From the NCBI GenBank assembly GCA_027382625.1, contig JAJKFJ010022592.1, positions 1 through 64,000 of the forward strand: DNA of 64,000 nt, given 5' to 3'. The position numbers and the translations under genes are program-made. The first letter of the stretch is position 1. Each line of letters starts with the position of its first letter. This stretch comes from Tetmemena sp. SeJ-2015 (Eukaryota; Ciliophora; Spirotrichea; Sporadotrichida; Oxytrichidae). This document shows positions 38,450 to 51,267 of the stretch, piece after piece. The notes beneath the pieces were generated by a model, which saw only the letters and a list, made by a program, of their open reading frames with translations, made no database searches and was not told the DNA's origin.

Positions 38450-39895
38450 TTTTAAAATCACGCCTAATAGGAAGAAAGCCAATCTAAGACCAGGAAGCAA
38501 ACTCCGATTAAGCCAACTTATTCAAACAAATCTAATAGACATTAACGAAAAAAAGGAGTATAAATACACGTATCTGATCAAGAAATTATAATTTGGAAAA
38601 AATTTCTAAAATTCTAAAAACTCTCTCTCTCATCACTTATATTTTAAGCTTTAGTGTGAAGCAATTTAAATTAAGTGGCTAAACTATTAATCTTAAATGC
38701 AAATTTAATTTATCAATTTTATTTTCTAAGAAGAAGATGAAGATGATGAGGAGTCTGAAGAGGAAGTGAAGTAGTCTAAGAAAAACCGAGGCGCAGAGGA
38801 GGAAGTTAAATTGGAAGCTTCAAAAAGAAAACGCAAGACCAAAGCTGACTGGAAGAAGGGTCTAAGCTTTCAGAAGACCCAAAATGCAAAGGCATAATTC
38901 GTAACAAAGTCTTCTTCTGTCAAGCCCCAAAAAGAAGATAAGAAATAAAACAATGAAAAAGCAACAAAGAATATCCTCAAGCTTGACTAAGGGTATAAAC
39001 TGCTCCTCAGAGGTTTTAGGGACGTCGTGCAAGAGTCCTTTCGCAAATTCGAAGGATTGGATAAATACGACAAATCGATTTATAACTGGTCTGAGGATCT
39101 GAAAAAGGAGAAGCTTGCTAAATTTTTGAAGAATAAGAAGGCAATCGCTGGCATTAATCCCACAAAGGAGGAGGTTGCTGCGATTGGACTACTTGTCTTT
39201 AGTAACTTTGGACCCAAAAAGAATACAGTAAATAGTGAGGCCACGTATTAATTCCCAAGCAACTTTTTTTGCAACACTCTAGGCGAGGACCAAGCATTCT
39301 TACTAAAGTGCGTTATTGATGGGGCTAACTCAAAACCTCATCTTGATTTTAATTTTAAAATTTTTTAACTTTGTCACTAAAATTCATATATTTAAAAAGA
39401 TAAACACTTCCTCATCTTTATCTTTGCTTTTTTTAGATATATATTCTACTAGAAATTCAAAAATAAAATTCTCATTTATCATAGAGAATAATTTGATAAA
39501 ATAGTTATTTATTTAGTGATGTGATATTTCAAAGCCTACTTTACATTGTAATAATTTATATTTTCTTAAAATTTAAATAAAAAGTGATGTCCTGTTTGAA
39601 AACTAGTACATGAAGAAGTTTTGGGATAGATTGATTGGCGAGGCTAGCGAGGCAGAGTTCCTGGACAAAAAGACAGAAGATGGTAAACTTAAAAATACCC
39701 AAATTTTATAAAAGAAAGAGACTCTCGAGCAGATTACTTTCGAGATGATCAATCATTACAAATACAAAATGCCCCAATTTTGGATTAAAAAGTTTCCACC
39801 AGTCAAACATAAACAGAGAAATGCAGCACAAAATGAAAACAATAACAACAAATAAGTATCCAAATTAAGACAAAGATCATGAATTTTATATGAAA
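38450..39895 (+). CDS. Lysine/acidic-rich hypothetical protein with one 274 bp IES
   Basis: Main segment about 38729-39330: an acidic run (EDEDDEESEEE), a basic run (KRKRKTKADWKKG), then a folded-looking part (FRKFEGLDKYDKSIYNWSED, KKAIAGINPTKEEVAAIGLL). A 274 bp IES at 39327-39600 with pointer AACT is removed to give CVIDGANQYMKKFWDRLIGE. The C-terminal part (39601-39895) is again basic and ends in TGA. A GC-richer exon-like stretch at 38450-38580 may be the N-terminus, joined by an intron or IES that was not resolved. The charge pattern suggests a nuclear or RNA/chromatin-binding protein (inference). Family not recognised. Confidence 0.6.
39327..39600. other. IES, 274 bp, pointer AACT
   Basis: AACT at 39327-39330 and 39601-39604. 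The AT-rich insert separates two GC-richer coding segments and its removal restores a single frame. Confidence 0.65.
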
Positions 39896-41860
39896 AGAGT
39901 ATATTTAAGTACCTAAAAGTTAAGATCTCTCTTATTAATACTTATTTTCTTATTTTATAGCAAAATATTTTCTGATGACTGGTAAAAAAAAGTGTTTCAA
40001 ATGATGAAAATTAAAATTAATATTAATTTTAGATATTGAAGCTTATTTCAAAGCATTTAATGTAATTAATTTCACAATAATCTTTTATTTGCAGATTGTA
40101 TTGTTAATTTGAAATATCATTATTTTTTATTCTTTCTGTTATAAATTTTTAAAATAAAAAATTTAGTTAAATTCAAATATTCTATTATTTTCATACTTTC
40201 ATGGTTTAAAATTATTAAAACTTATAATTTTGATTAATTTGAATTCTTAAGAGATATTAAATAACTTAAATTCTAATTTGAATTTAACACCATTTTATAA
40301 TTGAGGGTCGTCAAAAAATTTATTCATTTAAAAGTCAAAATTAAGGAGCCTTAATTGCTTATTCTATAATAAACATTAATGTCGTTTCTGTCTGAATTAC
40401 AATTTGGCTAATCTTTTAATTTTTTTGAAATTTATGGCAAGTGTAAACTCTTTCTGGTTTTTATTATAGATGAGTTTTTCTTCTGAAATTGCTGATTTAA
40501 TTCAGATGATATTCTGAATTAGGCTGCAGATACAAACTTATTTTATTTTATTAAACTTGTGAATAATAATTAATCTCTGTTGATTGAGAAATTTCCTGTA
40601 TTTTTCTTACCTTTAGCCTTTTAGTTATCACCTATAAGCTTATCATTTTGAGCTCTTGGTAATGGTTTTATTTACTTTTGTAGTTAATTTGAAAGACATT
40701 CAAATCAAAATATTATATGAATCTCTGAACAAGGACTCAACACACAATTTGATCTAAAGATCTCTGATCTATGATTCATTCATCTAATTATATATTTTCG
40801 CCTCTTTAACTTTTTTAATTTTTTAATAATTTTATGAGATTATTTAAAAATAAGATTTGCATTTATGATTATTCTTTAGCAAGAGAGACTAATTCTATCT
40901 GCAATTAAGTCACAGATTCCTAATTATATAGGACTCTTATGGAATTAAGTAATATATTATAACTTAATTTAAATTATCCAAAACTTTTTAAAAAAAAATA
41001 AATAATTTATATCCCCAAAACCTAAAATTTTTAAAAAATTGAAAATTTTTGCTTTGGGGGAATTTTAAATTTTAACAAAAAAGCTAGGGGGATTAATAAT
41101 AGGATTTTTGGGGAAAATTACTCTCAAATTTAATATTCAAGATTATAAAATTGAAATCAAAAAAATAATCCATTTTTAAAGATACAAGAAATAATAACTT
41201 ATTATTTACGAATTTGGTAATAACAGCTACTGAGAAAATTAAGTTTAATTATTTCTGAAAAAAAAATCAGCCAGCGATTTCACATCATAGGCCTTATGGA
41301 TTTTTTTTGTTTGTAGTAAAGAAATAAGAGACACATAATCTCCCAATCTCCCGGCTGGATTGCTGCTCAGATATATAGCTTACAGATATAAATTGATATT
41401 ACAAAAGAATTTAAATATTATCTGTGAGAAATGAATATAAATCGTTTCGCTAATTCTTAATGATATAACTTGAGATAAAAGCATGCTATATAAGAGGGTT
41501 TCTCAAATACTATATAATAAGTTATTCTGAGTATTATTTGCAAGATTTGTGGAAAATTTTTGTTTAAGTTGTAAAATATTGTAAAACTAAGTTTAATTAA
41601 CATTTTAGTAAAAAGAGATAAGGTTTCCAAAAAACATTTAAATTTAAAAATAATTTTAAAAGATTTAAAAATAAAAAAAGTTAAAAAGTGCGAGTACGAA
41701 GGAAATTGCAAATATAATTCTTCAGTTTTAGAATGACCTTTTATAAGGCTTTAATTGAAAGAAGAATTTAATAGAAAATAAGAATTTAAAACTTATATAA
41801 GATAGTAAATCAACCATGAAATTTTTAATTAAAAAATTAGAATTAAATATCTCTGAATAT
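39896..41860. other. AT-rich region without supported gene
   Basis: No conserved motif or GC-richer island of size. A short homopolymer-inflated patch lies at about 41005-41115. One CCCCAAAA occurs at about 41013 but is not repeated, so it is not telomeric sequence. Confidence 0.6.
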
Positions 41861-41869
41861 TTTACCTAG

Positions 41870-42364
41870 TTACTTGCCCGTCATTTGCGGCATTTAGTTA
41901 TCCATTATTATAAGATTGTAAGGTATTATAAATAGATATTTGAAGAATACCCTTGAGAAATAGTATTGTGTATGAAGGTACATGCTACTTGCATTACTGA
42001 GATTTTCTGGGAGTTTGGAAATTGCACTCAAAGCATATTTAGTAGTTCTCTATCATCTTTGCACTCACTAATTATACTTCGTAATTGAAGAATTATAATC
42101 TTAGCTATAGCGGTTTGGCCATCAAAGCATCTTTCGACATGCTCTAGTCCCAGCTACTGAAGCATACCTGCTACGATAATTTAAAAATGTGGGATTTTAA
42201 TAAATCTAAGGTGTGTAATTGTATTAAATGAACATGAGGATCACTACCAGATATTGCAAAGGATTGGGAAGCGCTCCCACTAGCCAGATATAGTTTTTAA
42301 TATTGTTTAACTTATCTGAGCTGGCCCTCTCTCGCTGAATGTCCTTCTCTTCCATCTTCATCAT
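41870..42364 (-). CDS. Hypothetical protein, minus strand, spliced or interrupted
   Basis: An ATG at 42362-42364 opens a hydrophilic N-terminus (MMKMEEKDIQRERASSDKLN). Further GC-richer parts read ASGSASQSFAISGSDPHVHL and, in another frame, LGLEHVERCFDGQTAIAKII and SIISECKDDRELLNML, so at least one intron, IES or frameshift lies between. An in-frame TGA follows LLNML and the frame continues (VQFPNSQKISVMQV). Start lies about 200 bp from the first coding part of the divergent alpha-mannosidase. No family recognised. Confidence 0.45.
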
Positions 42365-42547
42365 TTTACACTAAAAGTTAATTTAAATCTTAGCATGAAA
42401 ATAAACTGCTAATTGCTATATCTCCATTTAACAATGACGAAATCAGATCGCTTATCAGTTGAATCCATAGAATTCTTTCTTATTATGAAACCACTGGTTC
42501 TTGATGACAAACTTTTAATTTTAGGATGAGAAGATTTATAGTTAACT

Positions 42548-45500
42548 CCGAGTAGTAGCGTGAAGTATGATAATCCAAGCTAGGCAAACTTTGAAGTTCT
42601 TATATTCAAATTTTAATAATTTTTGAAGGCTTCAAAGTAGCAGACAACCCAGGTGATTATAACTTCTCTCAATACTACGTGCATTTAATTCCCCACACTC
42701 ACGATGATGTGGGGTGGCTGAAGACTGTTGACTAGTATTTCTCAGGAAGTGATTACCATATTCAATATGCAGGAGTGCAACTCATCCTCGATTCAGTCAT
42801 TGATGAGCTGCTTGCTGATCCTAATAAACGCTTTTCATATGTTGAGATGAAGTTCTTCTCTATGTGGTGGAAGAGTCAACCAGATTAACGCAAAAATCAA
42901 GTCAGAAACTTGGTAAAACAGGGAAGACTAGAATTCTTAAATGCTGGATGGTCGATGCATGATGAGGCTTGCACTCACTATGAGGACATGATTAATAATA
43001 TGATGCATGGACATCGATTCTTAATGGAAGAGTTCGGAGTCAGGCCAAGGATAGGCTGGCACATAGATCCATTTGGTCATAGCGCAGCCAATGCTCGTCT
43101 CTTTGCAGATATGGGTTTTGATGCTTGGTTCTTCAGCAGGCTTGACTATTAAGATAGAGATAGAAGACTTGAGCAAAGAGAAATGGAGTTCATTAAATAA
43201 TATATTTTGTATTGAGTTCATCTGGAGACCCTTTTACAATCATTTTGGAACTGAAAAACAGATATTTACTCACACTCTTTTCTACGGGTATAGCTCTCCT
43301 AGAGGATTTGACTTCGATGCACCAAGTAGGGACGATGGAATCGTAGATGATCCTACTCTTTCCACCTATAATTTTCTTCTTCTATAATTTGGATCAGAAA
43401 GCATCATAATTCATGGACTGGATAGTTAATATGACACAGCACTACGCTACTAATCACATCTTCATTCAAAAATAGACTATCTATCTTTAAATCTGTAATT
43501 TCATGACAATGGGTGAAGACTTTTAATATACTAACGCCAAAATGAACTTCAAATCTATTGACAAACTTATTGAGTATTTTGGACAAAGATATTTATCTAT
43601 GATAAAAAATAATATATAGTGAGATATTCGAATGTAACTCTGATGTACTCAACTCCATCAGTTTATATTGATGCACTTGCCTCAATGAATAAAAAATGGC
43701 CTGTGAAGTATGATGATATGTTCCCCTATGCTGATAATAACGTCTCTTACTGGACTGGTTATTTTACATCAAGAGCCAACGCTAAGCTGTACTTCAGACG
43801 TGGCTAATAAAATCTCCATGCTTCCTCAAAGTTCATCATATTTAATTTTAAACTCATTTAATCTAATTCATTTAAATTAATTGTACACTCTTGATGCTTT
43901 GTCTTAGAATAGCACTTAACAGAGAGTGAATGATGTAGTAAAGGCTAAAGACTAAATGATGGATGTAATGGGTGTGTTGCAACATCATGATGCTGCTCCA
44001 GGCACTGCAAAGCAAGCAGTAGCCAATAATTATAACTCCAAGCTCTTCAAGGCTATGAATTCTAACAATTAGATATATTCCAAGATAATAGGAGAGGCAG
44101 TTTAGGCTTTGGCTGGCTATGTAAATAAAGAAGATTGGTCATGGTGTCTCTAAGAAAACACAATTTTATCTTTCATACTTTCAAAATAATACAACTTACA
44201 TAGATTGTCCAGTCTAAAAAACAGCCTAAACTGGCTTTAATTAAAGCTTTATAGTTGGAATTTAAAACCCATCCCCTCTTAGGAAAACATACCATACTAT
44301 TGCAGTGCCTCATGGAAACTGGGATGTCATGTTCTACAACTTTACTAGCTCGCTTCTCTAAACTGCCAAAGCCTGGGTTATCTGTGATATAACTCCTGTT
44401 ATGAGCTTGTTTATTATATTATATAAAAGTCTAATAGATATATACCTTTGTGGGGTTACCACTTAATTTATAGATATTTTAATGAGATAAATATTAAATA
44501 TTATACCTTCTTTTTAGTATTTTGTTTTTTATTATAAATATTGTATATAAGAACAATTGAGAATTATTAAATATCTAAACGTCTTTAATTAATTTTACTA
44601 TAGAAATCCTCCATTAAATAAATTACTATTTTTTAATGATCCTAAGAGCTTTGAGAAACTGGAATTCGAATATGAGATTAAAGCTTAGCCTGCATAAGTC
44701 TTCTGTAGCATTAATATTTGTATAAGTTATTAATGTCAGTGGTGCACAATAGAGAAAGGTTTCAAGAAATACTTTATTTATAAAATTATTTAGGACGATG
44801 TGATGTTATATTTTTTTTTGTTTTTTTTATATTTTTATACCCCACGAAATATCTATGCATTAATAATGAAGTAATTCTTTTAGAACTGCTTTAAAGCTTT
44901 TTAAGTAAAGGCCTGATATCCAATTATGAAAATTTTAAAAGAGAATAGCAACTATAAATTATGGATATCATATTATTATTTATCAAACAAAGTATCATAT
45001 CTTTATTATTATAAAATATATTACTAAGATAATAATTTAAGCAGACTATTCCATTTAAGAGGATATTAAAAGGAGAGGACTCAATATATTATTATGATTT
45101 AGAGTCTTGAATTTAATTTGTTTCCATAGAAATCACTTGTAATTGCATTAATTATCCACCTTTTGATTAGTTTCATTCCATTAAAATTAAATTTTTTTTA
45201 AATAAAATAATTTTATAAAATAAGCTAAATATTTTTATTTAATATTAATTGATATATTCTAAAATAGCGACCGCCTGAAATTAAATTTGGACTAATAAAT
45301 TGGTGTTTTTGGCTAATTTAGGCTAGACATAATTTTTAATTGTTTTTCATGATAAAAATAAGGATGAGAGAGGAAGGAGGGCCCCACCCGAATAAGAAAA
45401 TCTCTAAAACCCTATCATCAACATTTTTTCGAGTCCTTTTCATTTTTAGTATCCCACCCTTTAATATATAGCAATAAATCTTATAGCTAAAAATTTCCTA

Positions 45501-47462
45501 ATAACTTATATATCATTAAATTACAATTATTGTTCTACCCTATGATTGTAAATCATTAAATGATTGAATTCAACTGTATTCCTAGATTTCTTTCAAAATA
45601 TTTTAGAAATTGAATATCGAAGCCTTAGCTTTTAAATAGCTTAGCATGTTTAAAGGAAATTAATCTTATTTATAAATGTCTTTTGTGCAGTGAATATTTT
45701 TCGTAGTTACTATAATCTTATATTTAGCAAACATATAGTTTTATTCAACAAAATAAAGTCTTTATTCTATAAAATTGCATTAATCTTTTATCTAAAGATT
45801 CTAAAGATAATCAACTCTTTTTTCTAATTAAAGAAAATTCATTTTAGACTTAATTAACCAGCTAAACCAAAAAGACTTGGCTGTTTAAATCTTAAAAAGA
45901 AAAAAATATATACAAGTTATGTGGATGACGAGGAAAGGGCCCCCCCAAAAGTTTTTTCCCTTTTGAAATCTTAGATGCAGGATAGATAGGTCTTATTGCA
46001 CTAAACTATGACGTCTCAAATGATTTAGTAGTAAAGGCCTCTTCCTCTCAAACTTCCAATATCAGCAACAATTTCTAATCCCTAGTCTTCTAAAACTACG
46101 ATTACAATAGAGGACTAAACTTTTAACTTTAAGACAAGAACTAATCTGGGTAAATTTTCGATTTAGCAGTAGGCCTCAGATATTGGCCAGCTTATCAAGG
46201 TACCAATAAAACTAAGAGTGGTGCTTATATGTTCACTCCTGACTCTTTCGTCTCAGATTCTATTGTTTATGCGTCTTAGCTTGTATCCACAGTAATTTAT
46301 CAATCAGATTTGTTCATTTATTCATTCTTTTCTACAAACATATATAGATGTAGTATAGCAGATGACTTTCTCATTCAACGACACTCTCTCAGGACAGAGT
46401 GCTACTCTAAAAGCAAGAATGTTCAAAGAGGACTCCATCATTGAATGGCAGTTAAAGCTAGATGGAATACCCTTGAGTGAGTAAGGGCAGGAAGTTACAA
46501 TTAACTTCCAAACAAACAGTATTGATAACAACAACACTTTCTACACTGACTCTAATGGACTTGAAATGCAAACCAGAGTTTTTAATCACAGAGATTCTTG
46601 GGACTTCATTCCTACTGATAACGTGACATCCAACTATTATCCTATCAACTCAGCAATAGCAATACGTGATAAAATTGGCAATCAGATGACAGTATTAACT
46701 GAGAGGGCTTAAGGAGGATCAGTTCTAAAGAAGGGTAGAATAGAGTTGATGCACAACAGAAGATTATACTACGATGATCATCGTGGAGTTAACGAAGCAT
46801 TGAATGAGACAGACTAATAAGTTAAATAAAAATATGTATTTGAAATAAACTAATACGATCAGGGAATTACTGTAACCAGCAAGTACTATCTCTAATTTTT
46901 CAATGCAAAGAACACCACTTCTCTTTTAAGACAAACGCAAATCAGAATAGATGAGCCATCATAGTACTTCTATAATTTCAATTACACTCTTGACCCAACT
47001 AAAATACAAAAATAAGCTAAGCGTCTACCAACTTAGATAGAGTTAGCTAAATGCGGGATTATAGACTCCACTTTCAAGTACGAGGTATTTGCAACTGGCA
47101 AAAATAGTTTGATCTTAAGGTTAGAGAATATCAGAGATCTTTTCGATAATTACTTCTATGTGCCTCCTAGTACTTAATACGTAAAAGTTGATTGCATCGC
47201 AAATTTGCTGTATTCTCTGTCAAATTAAGGAGCTCTTCCTCTCTAAACTCTGATCAGTGAGACCACACTGACTACCAACTAACTAAACTCAATGTGGTAG
47301 TCTAATAAGCTCTAATGGACTGGAGTTGATGATGACTTTATCAACCCTCCTCAATATCCTGCAGACAAAAGCACCTATGAAGTTGCTCTTGATAAGATGG
47401 CAATCAGAACTTTCACAGTCAAATATATCCCTCAAACTAATAAGTTATCTCAAGAGATGTGA
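42548..47462 (+). CDS. GH38 alpha-mannosidase, lysosomal type
   Basis: Retaining glycosidase that trims alpha-mannose from N-glycans in an acidic compartment. Catalytic domain signatures: [20 protein letters not shown] (about 42690), [20 protein letters not shown], and [10 protein letters not shown] with the family nucleophile Asp, then SRLDYQDRDRR. Middle: [47 protein letters not shown]-terminal domain: [48 protein letters not shown]. It ends SQEM then TGA at 47460-47462. Four small IESs are removed in frame (32, 28, 16, 35 bp). Larger interruptions lie at about 43807-43895, 44150-44190, 44410-44640 and 44780-45960 and one near 46320-46345. The N-terminus with a signal peptide was not resolved. 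All clearly placed Trp codons are TGG. Confidence 0.9.
42590..42621. other. IES, 32 bp, pointer TTTGAAG
   Basis: TTTGAAG at 42590-42596 and 42622-42628 in the alpha-mannosidase gene. Joining gives [15 protein letters not shown] in frame. Confidence 0.8.
43186..43213. other. IES, 28 bp, pointer GAGTTCAT
   Basis: GAGTTCAT at 43186-43193 and 43214-43221. Joining gives [15 protein letters not shown], with FIWRPF expected in this family. The unjoined DNA is out of frame. Confidence 0.9.
43366..43381. other. IES, 16 bp, pointer CTATAATTT
   Basis: CTATAATTT at 43366-43374 and 43382-43390. Removal of 16 bp restores [20 protein letters not shown]. Smallest well-supported IES in the window. Confidence 0.85.
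43587..43621. other. IES, 35 bp, pointer AGATATT
   Basis: AGATATT at 43587-43593 and 43622-43628. Joining gives [20 protein letters not shown] in frame and removes an in-frame TGA. Confidence 0.85.
44785..45950. other. Long AT-rich insert inside the alpha-mannosidase gene
   Basis: About 1.2 kb without conserved coding sequence between two parts of the gene; presumably one or more IESs. Two G/C homopolymer patches (near 45380 and 45945) are unusual for it. Pointers were not identified. Confidence 0.5.
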
Positions 47463-47650
47463 AAATCCTTAATGAATTATTAAGTTATTTGCCTTGTTTA
47501 AATTACTCCTCCTATATTTATTGATAAATTTTGAAGGGTGAAAAGATTAAGTCAATTTATTAAATCTTAAATAAACATCTCCCCAATAATTAAACTCTAC
47601 TAAATATATATATAATCCCAAGAAAGTAAAAATTTTGAACCTCTCAAATT

Positions 47651-49851
47651 ATGATAGACCAGTTAACTGAGGCACAGTAAGCATACTTGCTTAGTTAGAT
47701 TCAAAACAACCAAAATATAATAAATAATAATATCCTTCAGTCATTCAATCACGGAGGTATAAGTATAATGAACCCAAGACTAGAATAATAAAGATCCTTT
47801 CCAATACTATCAATTGAGTCAAATTAATTTTCTTCGAAAAGTGAGATAAGCTAAAATTACGAAAGAGAAGATTAATGACGAAATTTAAGAGTTTCAATCG
47901 GAGGGATTCCAGGATATTAATCAGAGAGAGTTATGTTTGTCATTGAATAAACTAAACATCCGAACATAAGGGAACTTGTTTAAGATATACTTAGAACTTT
48001 CAATATAGAGATATCCCTTTAGGAGCAAAGTTGCTATTGCCTAAAGGTGGATGGTAGTTTAATCTTGAACATTAATGCGCTACAGAACAATGACAGGATC
48101 GAATTAGTTAAGCGCAATGAATAATTAAGCTCATCGAGAGCGTCATATCCCAACGCAGTAAGTACTTTCTAATAAGAAAGCGGCGGTGAAAAATATTCTA
48201 ATCTAAGCCTAGATAATAGTAGAGATGAAACAACCTGCCTCTCAACTAAATCAAACTCATCAAGCGGATACACAACATCTAACTTCAATAAGCTAGATCA
48301 GTAAAATCAGCAGAAGATCAACCCACCTTCATATACTAATGGCTTCCCTTCGATAATAAATTAGTATAAGACATAATCAAATTATCAATAAGCAAATCCA
48401 AAACCTTTCTAGGAAGAATACTCCAATGACCGTAACATCTTACCAATCAAATTTCCTGCTTTACCATATTAAAATCTTTAGAGGTAAGTAATACCTCCTG
48501 TCAAATTAGAAGAAGTATAACTCTGTAATGAATCCTCTACCAAAAATTTTGAATAAAAGGTTTTCAATCAAAGTGAGATACCTTAAGTAACTCAAATTTC
48601 TGAGCCTATCTTAAATAAGAAATCGAGAAGAGGAAGGCCTTGATTATTGAAAAATGAGAACTTGCATTTTGAAAGATACTAAAAAGCTATTAAATCTAAG
48701 GAAATACATGATTCTAAATCAGAAAATTCTGCTTAAGATTTAGGTGAGGGTTCTTTGAAAAAGCAAGGGTCTGGAAATAAGTTAAAAATGTCTGAGAATA
48801 TTGCACCCTCAATTTTAACTAAAGTTGTAAGTATTCTATTTATAAATATTTTATATAGAATGAATGCTTTGACAAGTAAATACTCAGTGATTAAGTGAAT
48901 TTGTATCGATTGAACTCTTATCGTTTTAGAGACTCAATCTCAGTCTTTGAAGAAATCTCATAGAGATGCATAAATCAAGGATTTGAGGTCATAGTTTCTT
49001 TCTTAGGGATGACAAAAAACTTAATGCAGGTGGTTGATATTCTCTGCAAAAACTCATAAGAGGCATCTCATCTTGATGAAAGCGGAGAAGGTATGATTAC
49101 TCCTGGCGATTGTCCTTTCAGACTTGAATACTCTAGACGAGATGATTCTGACTTTTATTAGCTTAATAAATTTGAACTAAGCCATTCTCACTGCATGGAT
49201 CAATCACTTGTCCTATCTAGGTGACTATAGAACTTGCAAATAACCTAAAAGAGATAAAATTAGGTGAAGGAAGAATAATCGTAAGCGTTGGAATCAGACA
49301 ATTAGACTTAAAGCGAACTTAAACGAGGATTTTTCGAAAGCTTAGTGAAGTTAGAAAACTAGGACTTTTACATTTAGAGCCACAAGCCAAGAGTAATCTC
49401 ATTTCAAACTTAATTTAAACCATTTATGATGAGTAATAAAAGATAGATTTAGTCTAATGAAGAGACTTAAACATTTTAAAGCAGAAATTTTACTTCTCGC
49501 CCTAATAAGAATGGAAGCAGATTAGAAAACTAAGATATTGCAAAGACTGAAATAAGTTTGGGCAAATCCAAGACCATTAAATTGTAAAAGGATATTAGAA
49601 ATTTAGAAAAGATGAGAAAGTAGCTGAGAGAACAATTAGGATTGAGAGGTAAAGGAAAGGGACATAAAATGAAAGTCCCTCTAAATCCTGAGAATCTGAA
49701 GCCAGAATAAAAATTAATGATGAAGGAACTTCAAAAAGTAGAAGGTTAGCTTAAGGAATATGGAAAGTAAAAGGCTTTCAAATAATCAATAAGGGTATCT
49801 ATGGATGGTGACAGTAATTTTTCAGGAAATAATAAACGATAAAAGAAATGA
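47651..49851 (+). CDS. Hypothetical Gln/Ser-rich, lysine-tailed protein
   Basis: ATG at 47651, 189 bp after the alpha-mannosidase stop. N-terminus MIDQLTEAQQAYLLSQIQNN; then a compact domain (HPNIRELVQDILRTFNIEIS, NALQNNDRIELVKRNE) faintly reminiscent of a ubiquitin-like or coilin-type N-terminal fold (visual only). A long Ser/Asn/Gln-rich linker follows, and the end is strongly basic (LQKDIRNLEKMRKQLREQLG ... NNKRQKK) with TGA at 49849-49851, suggesting a nuclear protein. An intron with GTAAGT and TTTTAG fits between about 48840 and 48935. In-frame TGAs occur at 47876, 48641 and 49222 although the same frame continues past each. The first could sit in a 51 nt intron (47841-47891), the last in a 12 bp direct-repeat insert. 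Confidence 0.6.
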
Positions 49852-49998
49852 TCATCCTGATAAACGAACTAAATTTTCGATTCACAAAGAATAGCTTCAG
49901 AAATTTTTGAAGAGTAGCACTTATTTAACTTATTTTTTAAAAATTAAAGCATATTTAGATATCCCTTAATTTAAATTTTATGAAGTTATGGTCGGTCT

Positions 49999-51212
49999 TC
50001 ATGAGGTAAGCTGCTAATTCTCCTCATTTTGATCTGAATAATTATCTTCAGACTGTTCAATCTCAGATTCCGATTCTTAACTTTCTTCCTCAAGAGGTAT
50101 TTCACTTTAGTTAGGCAACTGATCCTAAACATGAGAGAATTCTTAATTTCTAACATTAGCCCTTCTCGGAATTGAATGAGTGATTTCTTCTCTGCATAAT
50201 GGACAACTTTTATTCTTTTCTAGCCAGTCAAGTAAGCATTTCTTATGGTAAATATGGTTTTTATTGCACTATAGTTGGATGACTTCAGTCTCAGCTTAGA
50301 ATTCTTCAAAGCAGATTATGCACATCTTGGATATCTGCTTTTTATTTTATACTTTTGAGAAAGACTTTTGCTCCTCCTAAACTATGCTTCTATATCTGAG
50401 TATTTGAATTTGAGTTCATCTATTCTCTACTCTAAGAATCGGAATATATTCTCTGGAGAGTCTTCATTTTCTTCCTCTTCCGCATCATAAGAATCATCAG
50501 GCCCACAGAAACCAATTGCACTAAAGAAAATCAAAAAAGATAGAGATAAGAATACTGGAAACATAGATAGAAAGCCATAAGGAGCATCGCATTAAAAGTC
50601 ACAAGCACTTAGTTTATAAACTGGGATACATTTAGAATCATCATAGATCTTAAAATCAGTTTTGCAATATGATCGTCTTCAGTACCTTTATAGAAGTTAT
50701 TTTGTGTTCTTATTAAACCTGTTGCACCATTAATTTTGACTGTGTGGCTTTTGGTATCGTAATAGCTCTTGAGGATTTGCATCATATAAGTTATTTACAC
50801 AAAGTGGACGAATAAACTAGCAGTACGAGCATTTTTAGAGAAGCCTTTAATTTGAGCATAAAATGGAAGCTTTAAAAAGCCAGTTGAAGCGCTGAACAGT
50901 CGATCTGCAAGCTTTGTAAGTTTTCTGGTTGAAGTCATGCACAAGAGAATAAAGATATAGTTCAAGAGGAGTACTGCAATGCCTAGGAGTAAGTTTCCTA
51001 GATCTTAGAGAGTTGAGAGTAAGTAAGCGCAAAATGCTATCAGAAGAAAGCAATGGCAAACTAAGTAGACTGTTGAGAACATGCTGTAAATTAGGATCAC
51101 AAACAAAGTGACAATGTAAATAAAATTTATAATTTTTGGGTTTTATGACACATTCAAGAAGAGATTTAAACATTTTGATTTAGATTTCTATCTTATTTTA
51201 AAGTAATCGCAT
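49999..51212 (-). CDS. Multi-membrane RING-H2 finger protein (probable E3 ubiquitin ligase)
   Basis: Read on the minus strand: four or more hydrophobic segments (for example FIYIVTLFVILIYSMFSTVY, LLLGIAVLLLNYIFILLC, FPVFLSLSFLIFFSAIGF), an acidic linker (YDAEEEENEDSPENIF), then a RING-H2 finger: CIICFEEF, CNKNHIYHKKC, WLEKNKSCPLCREEI, with all eight zinc ligands visible. The C-terminus is acidic and ends LTS then TGA at 49999-50001. Family role: membrane-bound ubiquitin ligase. Three single-base frame breaks (near the N-terminus at about 51125, near 50550, and in an A-run near 50350 just before the RING) must be bridged. Sequencing error is the simplest cause. The start chosen is MRLLQNK, 55 bp from the divergent start at 51268. 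Confidence 0.7.
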
Positions 51213-51267
51213 CTTCTCTAAAGTAAATTCGAGTATTCTTAATTATAATTCTTATAAAAGCAATAAA
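51213..51267. promoter_or_regulatory. Very short bidirectional intergenic region
   Basis: Only 55 bp separate the divergent start codons of the RING gene and the Gln-rich gene. It is AT-rich without a recognisable motif. Any promoter elements for both genes must sit here or overlap the 5' coding ends. Confidence 0.4.

Noticed and set aside
41010..41020. CCCCAAAA as a telomere or TBE-type transposon end
   Set aside because: A single unit only, no tandem repeat, and located in a homopolymer-rich patch.
41457..41711. Minus-strand open frame
   Set aside because: AT-rich, Phe/Lys/Ile-dominated, no motif, and expected by chance when only TGA stops.
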